A stretch of DNA of 11,837 nt from Acidimicrobiia bacterium (GCA_013694495.1 JACDCH010000195.1:1-11837), one strand, 5' to 3'; positions 1 through 5,577 are shown, counted from the stretch's first letter. The notes: generated from the sequence alone by a model not told the origin. Numbers and translations are program-made.

Positions 1-50
1 GGGCGGGAACCCCATCTCTCGTTGTGCCAACGGGCTTCTGCCGGCCGGCG

Positions 51-78
51 GTTGCGACGGGGGCGGTGGGCGGGGTAC
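51..78 (+). promoter_or_regulatory. Candidate SigF/SigB-type promoter of the anti-sigma/sigma operon
   Basis: GTTGCG (51-56) and GGGTAC (73-78) are separated by 16 nt. This resembles the GTTT-N14-16-GGGTAT pattern known for group 3 stress sigma factors of the SigB/SigF type. It lies about 75 nt upstream of the GTG start of the anti-sigma-like gene. Such operons are often autoregulated, which would fit. The -10 also falls within a GGGGTACCCC palindrome (72-81), and G-rich DNA makes chance matches likely, so this is tentative. Confidence 0.35.
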
Positions 79-152
79 CCCCGGCGTCGATGGCGGCTAC
101 CCAGCGGGTCATGGTGGTAAACACGCCGGCCCGGACGAAAGGAGATCATTTC

Positions 153-542
153 GTGGAACCGACGACCCTCGACGGCCCGATCGAGCTCGCCCTGCCGGCC
201 GACAGCCGGATGCTCAGGCTCGTGCGCCTCGTCGCCAGTGGTCTCGCGTCCACGATCGGCCTCGATGTCGACGAGCTCGACGACCTGCGCATCGCGGTCG
301 ACGAGGCGGTCGCGGCGCTGCTCGAGGGGGGCGACGGCTCGCGCCTCGAGCTCCGCTTCGAGGTGGACGCCGAGGCGGTCACGATGGCGGCCACGGTGCC
401 CGCCGGCGGGGCCCCGCTCGACCCCGAGCGCCTCGAGTGGTCGAAGCAGCTCCTCGGGGCGGTCTGCGACGAGCACCAGCTCGAGGTCGACGACGGCAAG
501 GTGCAGGTGAGCTTCACCAAGCGCCGGTCCACGGCGGCCTAA
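153..542 (+). CDS. RsbW-like anti-sigma factor / HATPase-fold regulator with degenerate ATP site
   Basis: Predicted 129 aa protein. I chose the GTG at 153 because AAAGGAG (138-144) sits 8 nt upstream; longer versions reach into non-coding-looking sequence. It resembles the small serine-kinase anti-sigma factors (RsbW/SpoIIAB) that bind a sigma factor and phosphorylate a STAS antagonist. The helix at residues 42-58 (DELDDLRIAVDEAVAALLE) matches the N-box region, with Glu51 kept. The usual Asn of the N-box is replaced by Ala55, and no glycine-rich G1/G2 ATP-lid motifs are recognisable. The fold may be retained without ATP binding. The sigma gene starts 12 nt downstream, a typical anti-sigma/sigma operon order, and a STAS gene is nearby at 1710-2030. 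The role is inferred from the helix and context. The confidence covers the gene and its family; kinase activity is doubtful. Confidence 0.8.
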   Translation: MEPTTLDGPIELALPADSRMLRLVRLVASGLASTIGLDVDELDDLRIAVDEAVAALLEGGDGSRLELRFEVDAEAVTMAATVPAGGAPLDPERLEWSKQLLGAVCDEHQLEVDDGKVQVSFTKRRSTAA

Positions 543-554
543 GGACGCCGCAGC

Positions 555-1379
555 GTGGCCGATCGATCGTTCGCCCGCCCCACCTCGCCCCCGCGCGAGC
601 GCGACCGCGAGGGGGAGATGGAGCGGTTCCGCGCCTTTGCGGCCACCCGCGCCGTCGCCCAGCGCAACGCCCTGGCCGAGGAGTTCGCCTGGGTCGCCCG
701 CCATTGCGCCCGCCGCTTCGCCGATCGCGGTGAGCCCTTCGACGACCTGCTCCAGGTCGCCCTCCTCGGCGTCGTCAAGGCCGTCGACCGCTTCGATCCG
801 GAGCACGGCACCTCGTTCGTGAGCTTCGCTCTGCCCACGGTGCTGGGCGAGCTGCGCCGCCACTTCCGCGACGCCACGTGGGCCGTCCGGGTGCCGCGGC
901 GCCTCAAGGACCTCCACGTCGAGGTGGGCGCCACCATCGAGTTCCTCGGCACCGAGAACGGGCGGCCCCCGACGCCGGACCAGGTGGCCGCCCACCTCGG
1001 GATCCCCGTCGAGCACGTGCTCGAGGCCCTCGACGCCGGCGCCGCCTACCGCTCCTCGCCCCTCAACATGACCGGCGAGCGGGGCGACGACGACGAGCCC
1101 AGCGGCGTGCTCATGGGCGCCGAGGACGCCGACCTCGCCAATGCCGACGACCGCATGCTGCTACGCCAGGCCATGTCGGAGCTGCCGCTGCGCGAGCGGC
1201 GCATCCTGGAGCTGCGCTTCACCGGCGGTTTGTCGCAGAGCGAGATCGCCGAGCAGGTCGGCGTCAGCCAGGTGCACGTGTCCCGGCTGCTCCGCAAGAG
1301 CATCCGCATGCTGCAGGCCAAGCTCGGCCACGGCGGCGACGACGACGCGCTCGACATGGACGACGAGCCAGTCGAGTAG
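555..1379 (+). CDS. sigF: RNA polymerase sigma factor, SigF/SigB group 3
   Basis: 274 aa, close to the usual length for SigB/SigF/SigG-type factors. It directs RNA polymerase to stress or developmental promoters. Region 2 is clear around residues 40-115, with the core-binding/-10 recognition stretch DLLQVALLGVVKAVDRFDP at 64-82 followed by SFALPTVLGELRRHFRD. Region 3 spans about 115-185. Region 4 covers about 208-258, with LPLRERRILELRF and a -35 helix-turn-helix at 227-248 (LSQSEIAEQVGVSQVHVSRLL). The C-terminus is a short acidic tail. The GTG at 555 is preceded by AAGGA (541-545), 9 nt away, and follows the anti-sigma stop by 12 nt, so the two are probably co-transcribed. ATG 618 is a less likely in-frame alternative. 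The symbol denotes family; it could equally be called SigB-type. Confidence 0.93.
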   Translation: MADRSFARPTSPPRERDREGEMERFRAFAATRAVAQRNALAEEFAWVARHCARRFADRGEPFDDLLQVALLGVVKAVDRFDPEHGTSFVSFALPTVLGELRRHFRDATWAVRVPRRLKDLHVEVGATIEFLGTENGRPPTPDQVAAHLGIPVEHVLEALDAGAAYRSSPLNMTGERGDDDEPSGVLMGAEDADLANADDRMLLRQAMSELPLRERRILELRFTGGLSQSEIAEQVGVSQVHVSRLLRKSIRMLQAKLGHGGDDDALDMDDEPVE

Positions 1380-1402
1380 CGCGGGTGGTGCGTCGGGGCG
1401 CC

Positions 1403-1536
1403 CTCAGGACCTGCGGATGGATTGGCGCCGGACGAGGTGTTGCCCGCAGGCCCTTCCTGTGTCTCGATTCGATTCCGGGGCCCGGCGAGGGGGCTTCGCC
1501 GGAGCGGTCCGGACCCCTTCATCTCAGGACGTGCGG
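1403..1536 (+). repeat. Direct repeat pair, 14 nt, 120 bp apart
   Basis: CTCAGGACCTGCGG at 1403-1416 recurs as CTCAGGACGTGCGG at 1523-1536, 13 of 14 bases identical. The pair brackets the hairpin-rich segment. Each unit lies outside coding sequence. It could be a remnant of duplication or a binding site; nothing further identifies it. Confidence 0.5.
1482..1502 (+). terminator. Candidate terminator hairpin between convergent genes
   Basis: Perfect 7-bp inverted repeat CCGGCGA (1482-1488) and TCGCCGG (1496-1502) with a 7-nt loop. It lies about 100 nt after the sigma gene stop. No U-tract follows, as is common in high-GC actinobacteria, so its role as a terminator is inferred from position only. 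Confidence 0.4.
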
Positions 1537-1569
1537 CGGAACAACCGCGTCGCGACGCGCCCGTCGACC

Positions 1570-1698
1570 GCCGGAGGCGCTGGGGGTCTGGGGGCGGAGC
1601 CCCCAGGCATCGGCCGCAGGGCGACGAAGTCGGCCGAGGACCGCAACGACCGAGCGCAGAGGGCCACAACACTCGCCGGAACGGAGCGAAGCGAGTGA
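1570..1698. repeat. Dispersed intergenic repeat, copy 1
   Basis: Bases 1570-1647 align to 11194-11268: 73 of 75 aligned bases are identical, and three single-base run-length differences account for the rest. A 28-nt tail, 1671-1698, aligns to 11295-11322 with 26 of 28 identical. The intervening 23 nt differ between copies. The element contains a hairpin CTGGGGGC-GGA-GCCCCCAG (1588-1606), and a bulged stem at 1611-1636 in which CGGCC plus GAC pairs with GTC plus GGCCG around a GAA loop. It ends 11 nt from the stop codon of the minus-strand STAS gene, so on that strand it forms the immediate 3' UTR. Confidence 0.85.
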
Positions 1699-1709
1699 CG
1701 GCGAAGAAC

Positions 1710-2030
1710 TCAGTCGGTGAAGAGGTCGAGCAGGCCGGTGACGGCGAAGACCTTCTCGACGGAGCGCTGGGCACCCTCGATCACGACCGAGCCGCCGCCG
1801 TCGACCAGCCGCTCGCGCGCCTGGACCAGCACCTGGATTCCGGACGAGTCGCAGAAGCGAAGGGCGGCGGCGTCGATGACCAGCCGTTCGGCGCCGCCGT
1901 CGAGCACGGCGGCGATGGCCTCCGAGAGGGCGGGGGCGGTGTGGGCGTCGAGCTCGCCCGTGAGGGTGACACGAGCCTCGCTGCCTTCGCTCGTCGTCTC
2001 GATGGTGAGGTGGTCGTTCGCGTCGGCCAT
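1710..2030 (-). CDS. STAS-domain anti-anti-sigma factor (RsbV/SpoIIAA-like)
   Basis: 106 aa, one STAS domain filling the whole protein, the normal size for RsbV/SpoIIAA. In partner switching, the unphosphorylated form binds the anti-sigma factor and frees the sigma factor. The signature LRFCDSSGIQVLV at residues 57-69 carries the regulatory serine (Ser62 or Ser63) that an RsbW-type kinase would phosphorylate. The core strand VTLTGELDAHTAP (21-33) is also typical. The gene lies 21 nt downstream of the DsbA-like gene and may be co-transcribed with it. It converges on the sigma operon and probably regulates it. The proposed kinase partner at 153-542 appears to lack an intact ATP site, so another kinase may modify this serine. 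ATG 2030 has no strong Shine-Dalgarno sequence. Confidence 0.92.
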   Translation of the reverse strand: MADANDHLTIETTSEGSEARVTLTGELDAHTAPALSEAIAAVLDGGAERLVIDAAALRFCDSSGIQVLVQARERLVDGGGSVVIEGAQRSVEKVFAVTGLLDLFTD

Positions 2031-2051
2031 TGGCGCGAAGGTACCGGGCGG

Positions 2052-2666
2052 TCAGCTCCCCTCCAGCTTCGGGTCCCCCACCCGGCCCCGCTTGAGCTCC
2101 TTCAGCTCGCCGTGGCGGGCCAGGGAGCGCACGCCCCGCCAGAGGTCAGCCGAGCCCTCGACGTCGGGCAGCTCGTCGATGATCGGCCCGAACACGGCGA
2201 CGCTGGTGCCGCCCTCGTCCCACCGCAGCACGGGCGAGCCGACGTCGCGGCCGGCGGCATCGGAGGCCCCGTCGGTGGCGGCGGCGATCGCGGCATCGAA
2301 GCTCGGGTCGTCGACCGCGGCGGCCACGTCATCGGCCAGGCCGGCAGCCTGGGTCGCCGCCCGCACGAGGTCGAGCGACGGCGTGCCGCCGTCGCGGTGC
2401 AGCAGCGTGCCCCACTCGTCGTAGAGCCGGGCCACCGCGGCCTGGTCGTCGTCGTCGATGAGGCGCTGCACCACGCGGAGCGCGGATCGGCCGGCGTCGA
2501 CGTGGCCCCGGTGCTCCTCCGGGATCTCGCGGTCGCGGTTGATGTGGGCCAGGGAGAACGGCGCGAACACGACCTGGACGTCCTCGGTCTCGGCGGCTCG
2601 CAGCAGCCAGCGCGACGTGAGCCACGTCCATGGGCACCCGGGATCGAAGTGGAAGGTCACCTGCAT
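2052..2666 (-). CDS. DsbA-like thioredoxin-fold protein with CPWT motif
   Basis: 204 aa from ATG 2666, which starts 11 nt after the stop of the upstream gene; a TTG at 2696 would overlap that gene and is less likely. The N-terminus MQVTFHFDPGCPWTW begins with a thioredoxin beta strand and a CPWT active-site motif (Cys11 to Thr14), followed by the DsbA-type helical insertion and a C-terminal strand near DEGGTSVAVFGPIID. It resembles the DsbA/FrnE-like group that includes the mycobacterial mycothiol-dependent nitroreductase Rv2466c, which has CPWC. The second Cys is Thr here, so a monothiol, mycothiol-linked mechanism is more plausible than dithiol oxidation. No signal peptide is present, so it should be cytoplasmic. 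It follows a mycothiol-type enzyme gene and precedes the STAS gene. Exact substrate unknown. Confidence 0.85.
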   Translation of the reverse strand: MQVTFHFDPGCPWTWLTSRWLLRAAETEDVQVVFAPFSLAHINRDREIPEEHRGHVDAGRSALRVVQRLIDDDDQAAVARLYDEWGTLLHRDGGTPSLDLVRAATQAAGLADDVAAAVDDPSFDAAIAAATDGASDAAGRDVGSPVLRWDEGGTSVAVFGPIIDELPDVEGSADLWRGVRSLARHGELKELKRGRVGDPKLEGS

Positions 2667-2677
2667 GGGGGTCGGTT

Positions 2678-3322
2678 CTACCGGCGTTCCGCCCAACGTC
2701 GTCGCAGAACCTCCACACCCTCACCCTCGAGCCACTCGTAGGCGAGGGTCCGCCCGGCCAGCACGGAGATCAGGTGCTCGGCGCGGCCGCGGACCTCGGG
2801 CCCCTGCGCCGGGCGGGCCCAGTCGACGTCGGTGGCCGTCAGCGAGAGGCCCTTCGCCGTGGGTCGGATCGGGATGAACGGGTTCGGCAGCGTGAGCTCG
2901 AAGTGCAGGATCCTGCGCAACGTCTCCGGTGAGGTGCCGGCGTCCTTGCCGAGCGGCAGCGCGATGTCGAGGAGGTGGATCGTGTGGTCGCCCAGGAGCA
3001 CCGTCGCCGGCAGCAGCCGGGCGAACCCCTTGGGCCGCCCCCGCATCCCGTCGAGGCGGTCGAGCAGTTCGGTCGGCGACCCCGCGGCCGCCTGGTTCGT
3101 CGTGACGCGGTCGTTGGCCCGGTCGAAGGAGAACCGGCTCCGGGCCAGCGCGCTCGCGAAGCGGCTGAGAGCGACGTCGTACCCGGCCACGACGTGAGAC
3201 AGGACGTCGTGGTTCGTCCAGCCCGCGCACAGGCTGGGGGCGGCCCACTCCTCGTCGGTGAGGGCCCGGCCGAGCTCGACGATGCACCCGTCGTGCTCCA
3301 CCAGGGCCTCCCGGGCGTTCAT
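2678..3322 (-). CDS. Maleylpyruvate isomerase/DinB-like family protein (TIGR03083 type)
   Basis: 214 aa. The N-terminus has the family hallmark PSLCAGWTNHDVLSHVVAG (residues 29-47), seen in mycothiol-dependent maleylpyruvate isomerase N-terminal (DinB-like four-helix) domains. His43 and the later DHTIH stretch (112-116) are candidate metal ligands. Family members are metal-dependent enzymes, often predicted to use mycothiol, but few have known substrates. The length fits a single-domain member. It leads a tight minus-strand set with the DsbA-like gene (11 nt downstream) and STAS gene. The ATG at 3322 reads ATGA, overlapping the stop of a short upstream frame. No strong ribosome site is visible. 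The family call is firm, the specific reaction unknown. Confidence 0.88.
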   Translation of the reverse strand: MNAREALVEHDGCIVELGRALTDEEWAAPSLCAGWTNHDVLSHVVAGYDVALSRFASALARSRFSFDRANDRVTTNQAAAGSPTELLDRLDGMRGRPKGFARLLPATVLLGDHTIHLLDIALPLGKDAGTSPETLRRILHFELTLPNPFIPIRPTAKGLSLTATDVDWARPAQGPEVRGRAEHLISVLAGRTLAYEWLEGEGVEVLRRRWAERR

Positions 3323-3348
3323 CGTCGTTCGGGCCGGGAGGGGCGGTG

Positions 3349-3370
3349 CGGCATCACCATGATGATGCCG
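3349..3370 (-). promoter_or_regulatory. 8-bp inverted repeat upstream of the TIGR03083-type gene
   Basis: CGGCATCA (3349-3356) and TGATGCCG (3363-3370) are perfect inverted repeats with a 6-nt loop. They lie 26 nt before the start at 3322 and 55 nt after the stop of the DoxX-like gene. The structure could be an operator, a 5' UTR hairpin or the terminator of the DoxX-like gene; the sequence does not decide. Confidence 0.5.
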
Positions 3371-3425
3371 GATCGGCCACGCCGTAGGCGCCGACGAGCT
3401 CGCCCGACGGTGTAGAAGAGGCCAG

Positions 3426-4133
3426 TTACACCCTTCGTCCGACAGTCCCCGCCCCGGACCCTTCGGGTCCTTGGGGGGAGCTCATGTTCGCAGCGGCGCC
3501 GTCGAGCAGCTCGTCGCGCCAGCGGCGGTACTCCTGCGGTGTGATCCCGTGTGCGCGGGCGGCATCGCTGCAGCTGTGGTCGGCGCGGATGCTTTCGAGC
3601 ACGATGCGAAGCTTCTCGTCGGCAGAGACTGCACCGGGAGCGCCCTGGCGCGATGTGGGCTGGGCCGTGTGGGGGCCCGTGACCAGGCGACCGCCGCGAA
3701 TGGTGGTGGCGAGCACCATGCCGGCCGCGACCAGGGTGATGTCCTTGAGGACGTACTGACCCTCGATGGTCGGTGTCGCAGGGCTGTCGAACAATCGGGT
3801 CGGGAGCAGAACCAGCGGGGCGAGGATGCCGAGCAGCTCGAGTCCGAGCACGTAGATGGTCAGCCTTCGGAACCAGCCGGTGAGGAGCAGGACACCGAGG
3901 CCGCACTCGACGGCGCCGGTGAAGGCCACGCCGGCGCGACCCGGCACCAGGTCGAAGGTGATGGTCTTGATCGTCTCCATGACGAGGCTCTCCGCGGGGC
4001 TGTATCCCGGGATGAGCTTGAGCGCTCCGAAGTACAGGAAGATCACGCCGACCGCCCAGCGCAGGAGCATCAGACTGCGAGCGACGAGAACACGGTGGAC
4101 AGCGGCGTCGACCAACGTCAGGCGCGAAGGCAC
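3426..4133 (-). CDS. DoxX/DUF417-like membrane protein fused to a transposase-type helix-turn-helix
   Basis: 235 aa from the GTG at 4133, preceded by a purine-rich GAGAGAG about 10 nt upstream. A TTG at 4274 would extend it but falls inside a strong hairpin and adds arginine-rich sequence. Residues about 20-155 form four hydrophobic helices of the DoxX superfamily, with LMLLRWAVGVIFLYFGALKL near the start and IEGQYVLKDITLVAAGMVL near the last helix, closest to DUF417/YkgB-like proteins as I recall them. Residues about 170-213 are unexpected: DEKLRIVLESIRADHSCSD then ARAHGITPQEYRRWRDELL, the pattern of IS3-type OrfA helix-turn-helix domains, including the conserved Trp. No other transposase part is nearby. 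The membrane function is unknown; it could be a redox-linked or stress membrane protein. The C-terminal 20 residues are low complexity. Confidence 0.82.
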   Translation of the reverse strand: MPSRLTLVDAAVHRVLVARSLMLLRWAVGVIFLYFGALKLIPGYSPAESLVMETIKTITFDLVPGRAGVAFTGAVECGLGVLLLTGWFRRLTIYVLGLELLGILAPLVLLPTRLFDSPATPTIEGQYVLKDITLVAAGMVLATTIRGGRLVTGPHTAQPTSRQGAPGAVSADEKLRIVLESIRADHSCSDAARAHGITPQEYRRWRDELLDGAAANMSSPQGPEGSGAGTVGRRV

Positions 4134-4244
4134 GGACGCAGCTCTCTCTCGGCCGACCTTGCCGCGCGTTGCCGCCCGTAGGGGTCGGGCGCGGCGTGAC
4201 GGACCCGAGCCTTCGGTGGCGTTCACCTCAACTGCGCGCCGCGT

Positions 4245-4278
4245 TCGGTTGCCGGTGATCGCCACCACCGGCAACCGA
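4245..4278 (-). terminator. Strong 13-bp hairpin, probable terminator
   Basis: TCGGTTGCCGGTG (4245-4257) and CACCGGCAACCGA (4266-4278) are perfect inverted repeats with an 8-nt loop. On the minus strand the structure begins 8 nt after the stop codon of the gene at 4287-4748. No U-tract follows. Position and stability suggest it ends that transcript, and it makes a start of the DoxX-like gene at 4274 unlikely. Confidence 0.75.
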
Positions 4279-4286
4279 GCTTGACG

Positions 4287-4748
4287 TCACACGCCGGTGT
4301 GGTCGCGCTCGTCCGAGGTGCCCGTGGGGCGACCGGAATCGGGATGGTCGCCAGCGTCGTCGCGACCGGCTTCCTTGCCGTCGCCGTCGGACATCTCCTC
4401 GCCTCTGCGTCCGACGCTCACGCCGACGCCCTTGGCTGACTCGGGCACATCGTCGGTCAACTCGTCCTGTCGCGCCGGCGACTCCACTGCCGGGCTGGCC
4501 GTCTGACCTGCGGTCCCAGATTCTGCCCCCACCATCTGACGTTCCACCGAGGCTCGGAGCTCGTCGTTGCCTGGGTTGCCCTCCGTGCCGGTGCGTCCTT
4601 CATAGGGCGGGATCCCCCGATCCTCGACGTCCGTCTCGCCACCCGGAGCGGGGTTCGGTCCCCGGCTGAAGTCGTTGCCGACGCGATCGCCACCGGCTTG
4701 CAGCCGGTTCTCTTCGGCCTGGTCGTCCTCGGTCTTGTCAGCGGGCAT
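4287..4748 (-). CDS. Glycine/acid-rich disordered protein, hydrophilin-like
   Basis: 153 aa, starting at ATG 4746-4748 with GGGGAG about 6 nt upstream, a convincing ribosome site. The protein is almost free of hydrophobic stretches. About 16% of residues are glycine (25 of 153), with many Asp, Glu, Arg, Thr and Ser and no cysteine. I recognise no conserved domain. Its composition meets the general idea of hydrophilins (high glycine, high hydrophilicity), proteins associated with water or osmotic stress. No signal peptide or membrane segment is seen, so it should be cytoplasmic and largely unfolded. A SigF-like promoter candidate and a strong downstream hairpin suggest a single-gene transcript. 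Stress function is inference from composition and context. Confidence 0.75.
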   Translation of the reverse strand: MPADKTEDDQAEENRLQAGGDRVGNDFSRGPNPAPGGETDVEDRGIPPYEGRTGTEGNPGNDELRASVERQMVGAESGTAGQTASPAVESPARQDELTDDVPESAKGVGVSVGRRGEEMSDGDGKEAGRDDAGDHPDSGRPTGTSDERDHTGV

Positions 4749-4785
4749 GACGTCTCCCCATTGAATCGGACTTCTCGCCCGCCTG

Positions 4786-4811
4786 CTACCCGAACAGAGG
4801 GCCGCTGAGAC
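4786..4811 (-). promoter_or_regulatory. Candidate SigF/SigB-type promoter of the hydrophilin-like gene
   Basis: On the minus strand GTCT (4811-4808) is followed after 16 nt by GGGTAG (4791-4786), close to the GTTT...GGGTAT stress-sigma pattern. It lies 37 nt upstream of the ATG at 4748. The -35 sits inside the loop of the preceding hairpin (4799-4821). Two mismatches to the pattern make it tentative, but the spacing is right. Confidence 0.4.
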
Positions 4812-4821
4812 GTGGCGGCCC
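4799..4821 (-). terminator. Terminator hairpin after the small membrane protein gene
   Basis: GGGCCGC (4799-4805) and GCGGCCC (4815-4821) are perfect 7-bp inverted repeats with a 9-nt loop. On the minus strand the hairpin begins 5 nt after the stop at 4827 and is followed by TCTGTT, a weakly U-rich stretch. A terminator for the gene at 4827-5309 is likely. Confidence 0.65.
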
Positions 4822-4826
4822 GTGCA

Positions 4827-5309
4827 TCAGGTGCGCGGTGATCCAGGCTCGATCGCCAACGTCCAGGCCGCCAGCGCGCCGTAGGCGAGATGCGGGACGA
4901 TGTCGGCGGCCCAGTCCGTGGCGGCCCATGTCCTCGGGTCGGTCACGCCGAGCAGCGTCATCGGAGCGTTGCCTGCGAGGAGGGCACCCATCGTCGCTGC
5001 CAGTGCTGTCGTGGTGGTGCGCGGCCGCCAGCTTGTCGCCCTCGCGACGCCGAGCATGGCGCCCACGCCGACGCCGGCGGCGATGCCGGTGAGCGCGCCC
5101 AGCCCGGTGAGGCGATTGCCGCGCTGCTCGCTCGAACCTGGAATCGTGAACCCTGCCTTCTGGGCCAGTGCGTCCACGGTGTCCTCGGGGGTGCTGCTCG
5201 TCGCTCGGGCGCGGGCTGTCATGTCCAGATAGGTGACCGCGTTGAGGGCGGTCGTACCGGCCGCACCCGCGGCCGCGCCGCGGAGAGCGCCACGCAGGAA
5301 GACGTTCAT
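4827..5309 (-). CDS. Small actinobacterial membrane protein of unknown function
   Basis: 160 aa. The ATG at 5309 is preceded by AAGGGAT with suitable spacing. Alanine/glycine-rich hydrophobic segments at about residues 5-28, 65-88, 100-122 and 138-155 suggest four membrane helices. The N-terminal part (RGAAAGAAGTTALNAVTYLD) and the following STPEDTVDALAQKAG segment look familiar from unnamed actinobacterial membrane proteins, but I know no function. It has no cysteine, so a redox-centre role is unlikely. It lies upstream of the hydrophilin-like gene with its own terminator hairpin between them, and is separated from the SDR gene by 286 bp that must hold its promoter. A general envelope or stress role is only suggested by neighbours. 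Confidence 0.8.
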   Translation of the reverse strand: MNVFLRGALRGAAAGAAGTTALNAVTYLDMTARARATSSTPEDTVDALAQKAGFTIPGSSEQRGNRLTGLGALTGIAAGVGVGAMLGVARATSWRPRTTTTALAATMGALLAGNAPMTLLGVTDPRTWAATDWAADIVPHLAYGALAAWTLAIEPGSPRT

Positions 5310-5364
5310 TCAGGATCCCTTCGCCACGAGCGGGCAGCCGTCAGCCAAACGCTCCTGACCATGA

Positions 5365-5577
5365 CCGGAGCCGCTGAACCCCCCGTCTTGCCCGCTTCCG
5401 ACCAGTTCCAAACTGCCTCGAACCGGCCCGAAACACGGCTCCTGGATCGAGATCATCCGCTCACGGCGCGGGCACGCACTTCGACCCTGCCACGAGCAGG
5501 AGGACATCATCGGCCGGGACGACATCCGGTTGACGATCAACGAGAACCGAGACCGCCTCGCTCCGCTACTGACGTGA
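5365..5577 (+). pseudogene. Possible remnant of a plus-strand coding sequence
   Basis: Within the 286 bp gap 5310-5595 one plus-strand frame is open from 5365 to the TGA at 5575-5577. Over 5440-5577 about 39 of 46 codons end in G or C, while the second position is only about 46% G/C, the periodicity of real high-GC genes. The end reads EDIIGRDDIRLTINENRDRL, which looks protein-like. The frame has no ATG or GTG start. An ATG at 5361 lies in a different frame, so a frameshift or 5' loss is possible. I recognise no family. The opposite-strand open frame looks non-coding. The rest of the gap shows no convincing promoter, although the promoter of the gene at 4827-5309 should lie here. Confidence 0.3.

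Larger units (their letters stand above)
1380..1709. other. Convergent intergenic region rich in hairpins
   Basis: This 330 bp gap separates the sigma gene (plus) from the STAS gene (minus) and I see no credible gene in it. Open frames exist on both strands but are arginine/proline/serine-rich. It holds a 7-bp stem CCTGCGG/CCGCAGG (1410-1416 with 1444-1450), a second 7-bp stem at 1482-1502, a 10-bp palindrome GGTCCGGACC (1506-1515), a 14-nt direct repeat at 120-bp spacing, and copy 1 of the dispersed repeat (1570-1698). Both converging transcripts would have to terminate here. Confidence 0.75.

Noticed and set aside
1676..1698. Repeat tail GGAGCGAAGCGAG read as a hairpin
   Set aside because: The arms are not complementary; it is a short direct repeat of AGCGA, so no stem forms.
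1046..1774. Long minus-strand open frame across the sigma gene end and repeat copy 1
   Set aside because: It is antisense to the sigma gene, rich in Arg, Ser and Pro, and owes its length to high GC. The similar peptide in copy 2 (both contain PRPTSSPCGR) comes from the shared repeat DNA. Overall frame is kept between copies, but single-base run differences break it locally.
1422..2741. 439-codon plus-strand open frame over the STAS and DsbA-like genes
   Set aside because: It is the antisense shadow of two well-supported genes with clear conserved motifs, and reads through the non-coding repeat.
3590..3690. Insertion sequence suggested by the transposase-like HTH
   Set aside because: Only the short HTH is present. 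No DDE catalytic domain, terminal inverted repeats or target duplications are visible nearby.
4134..4274. N-terminal extension of the DoxX-like gene to the TTG at 4274
   Set aside because: The TTG lies within the 13-bp hairpin, has no ribosome site, and adds an arginine-rich segment unlike membrane protein N-termini.
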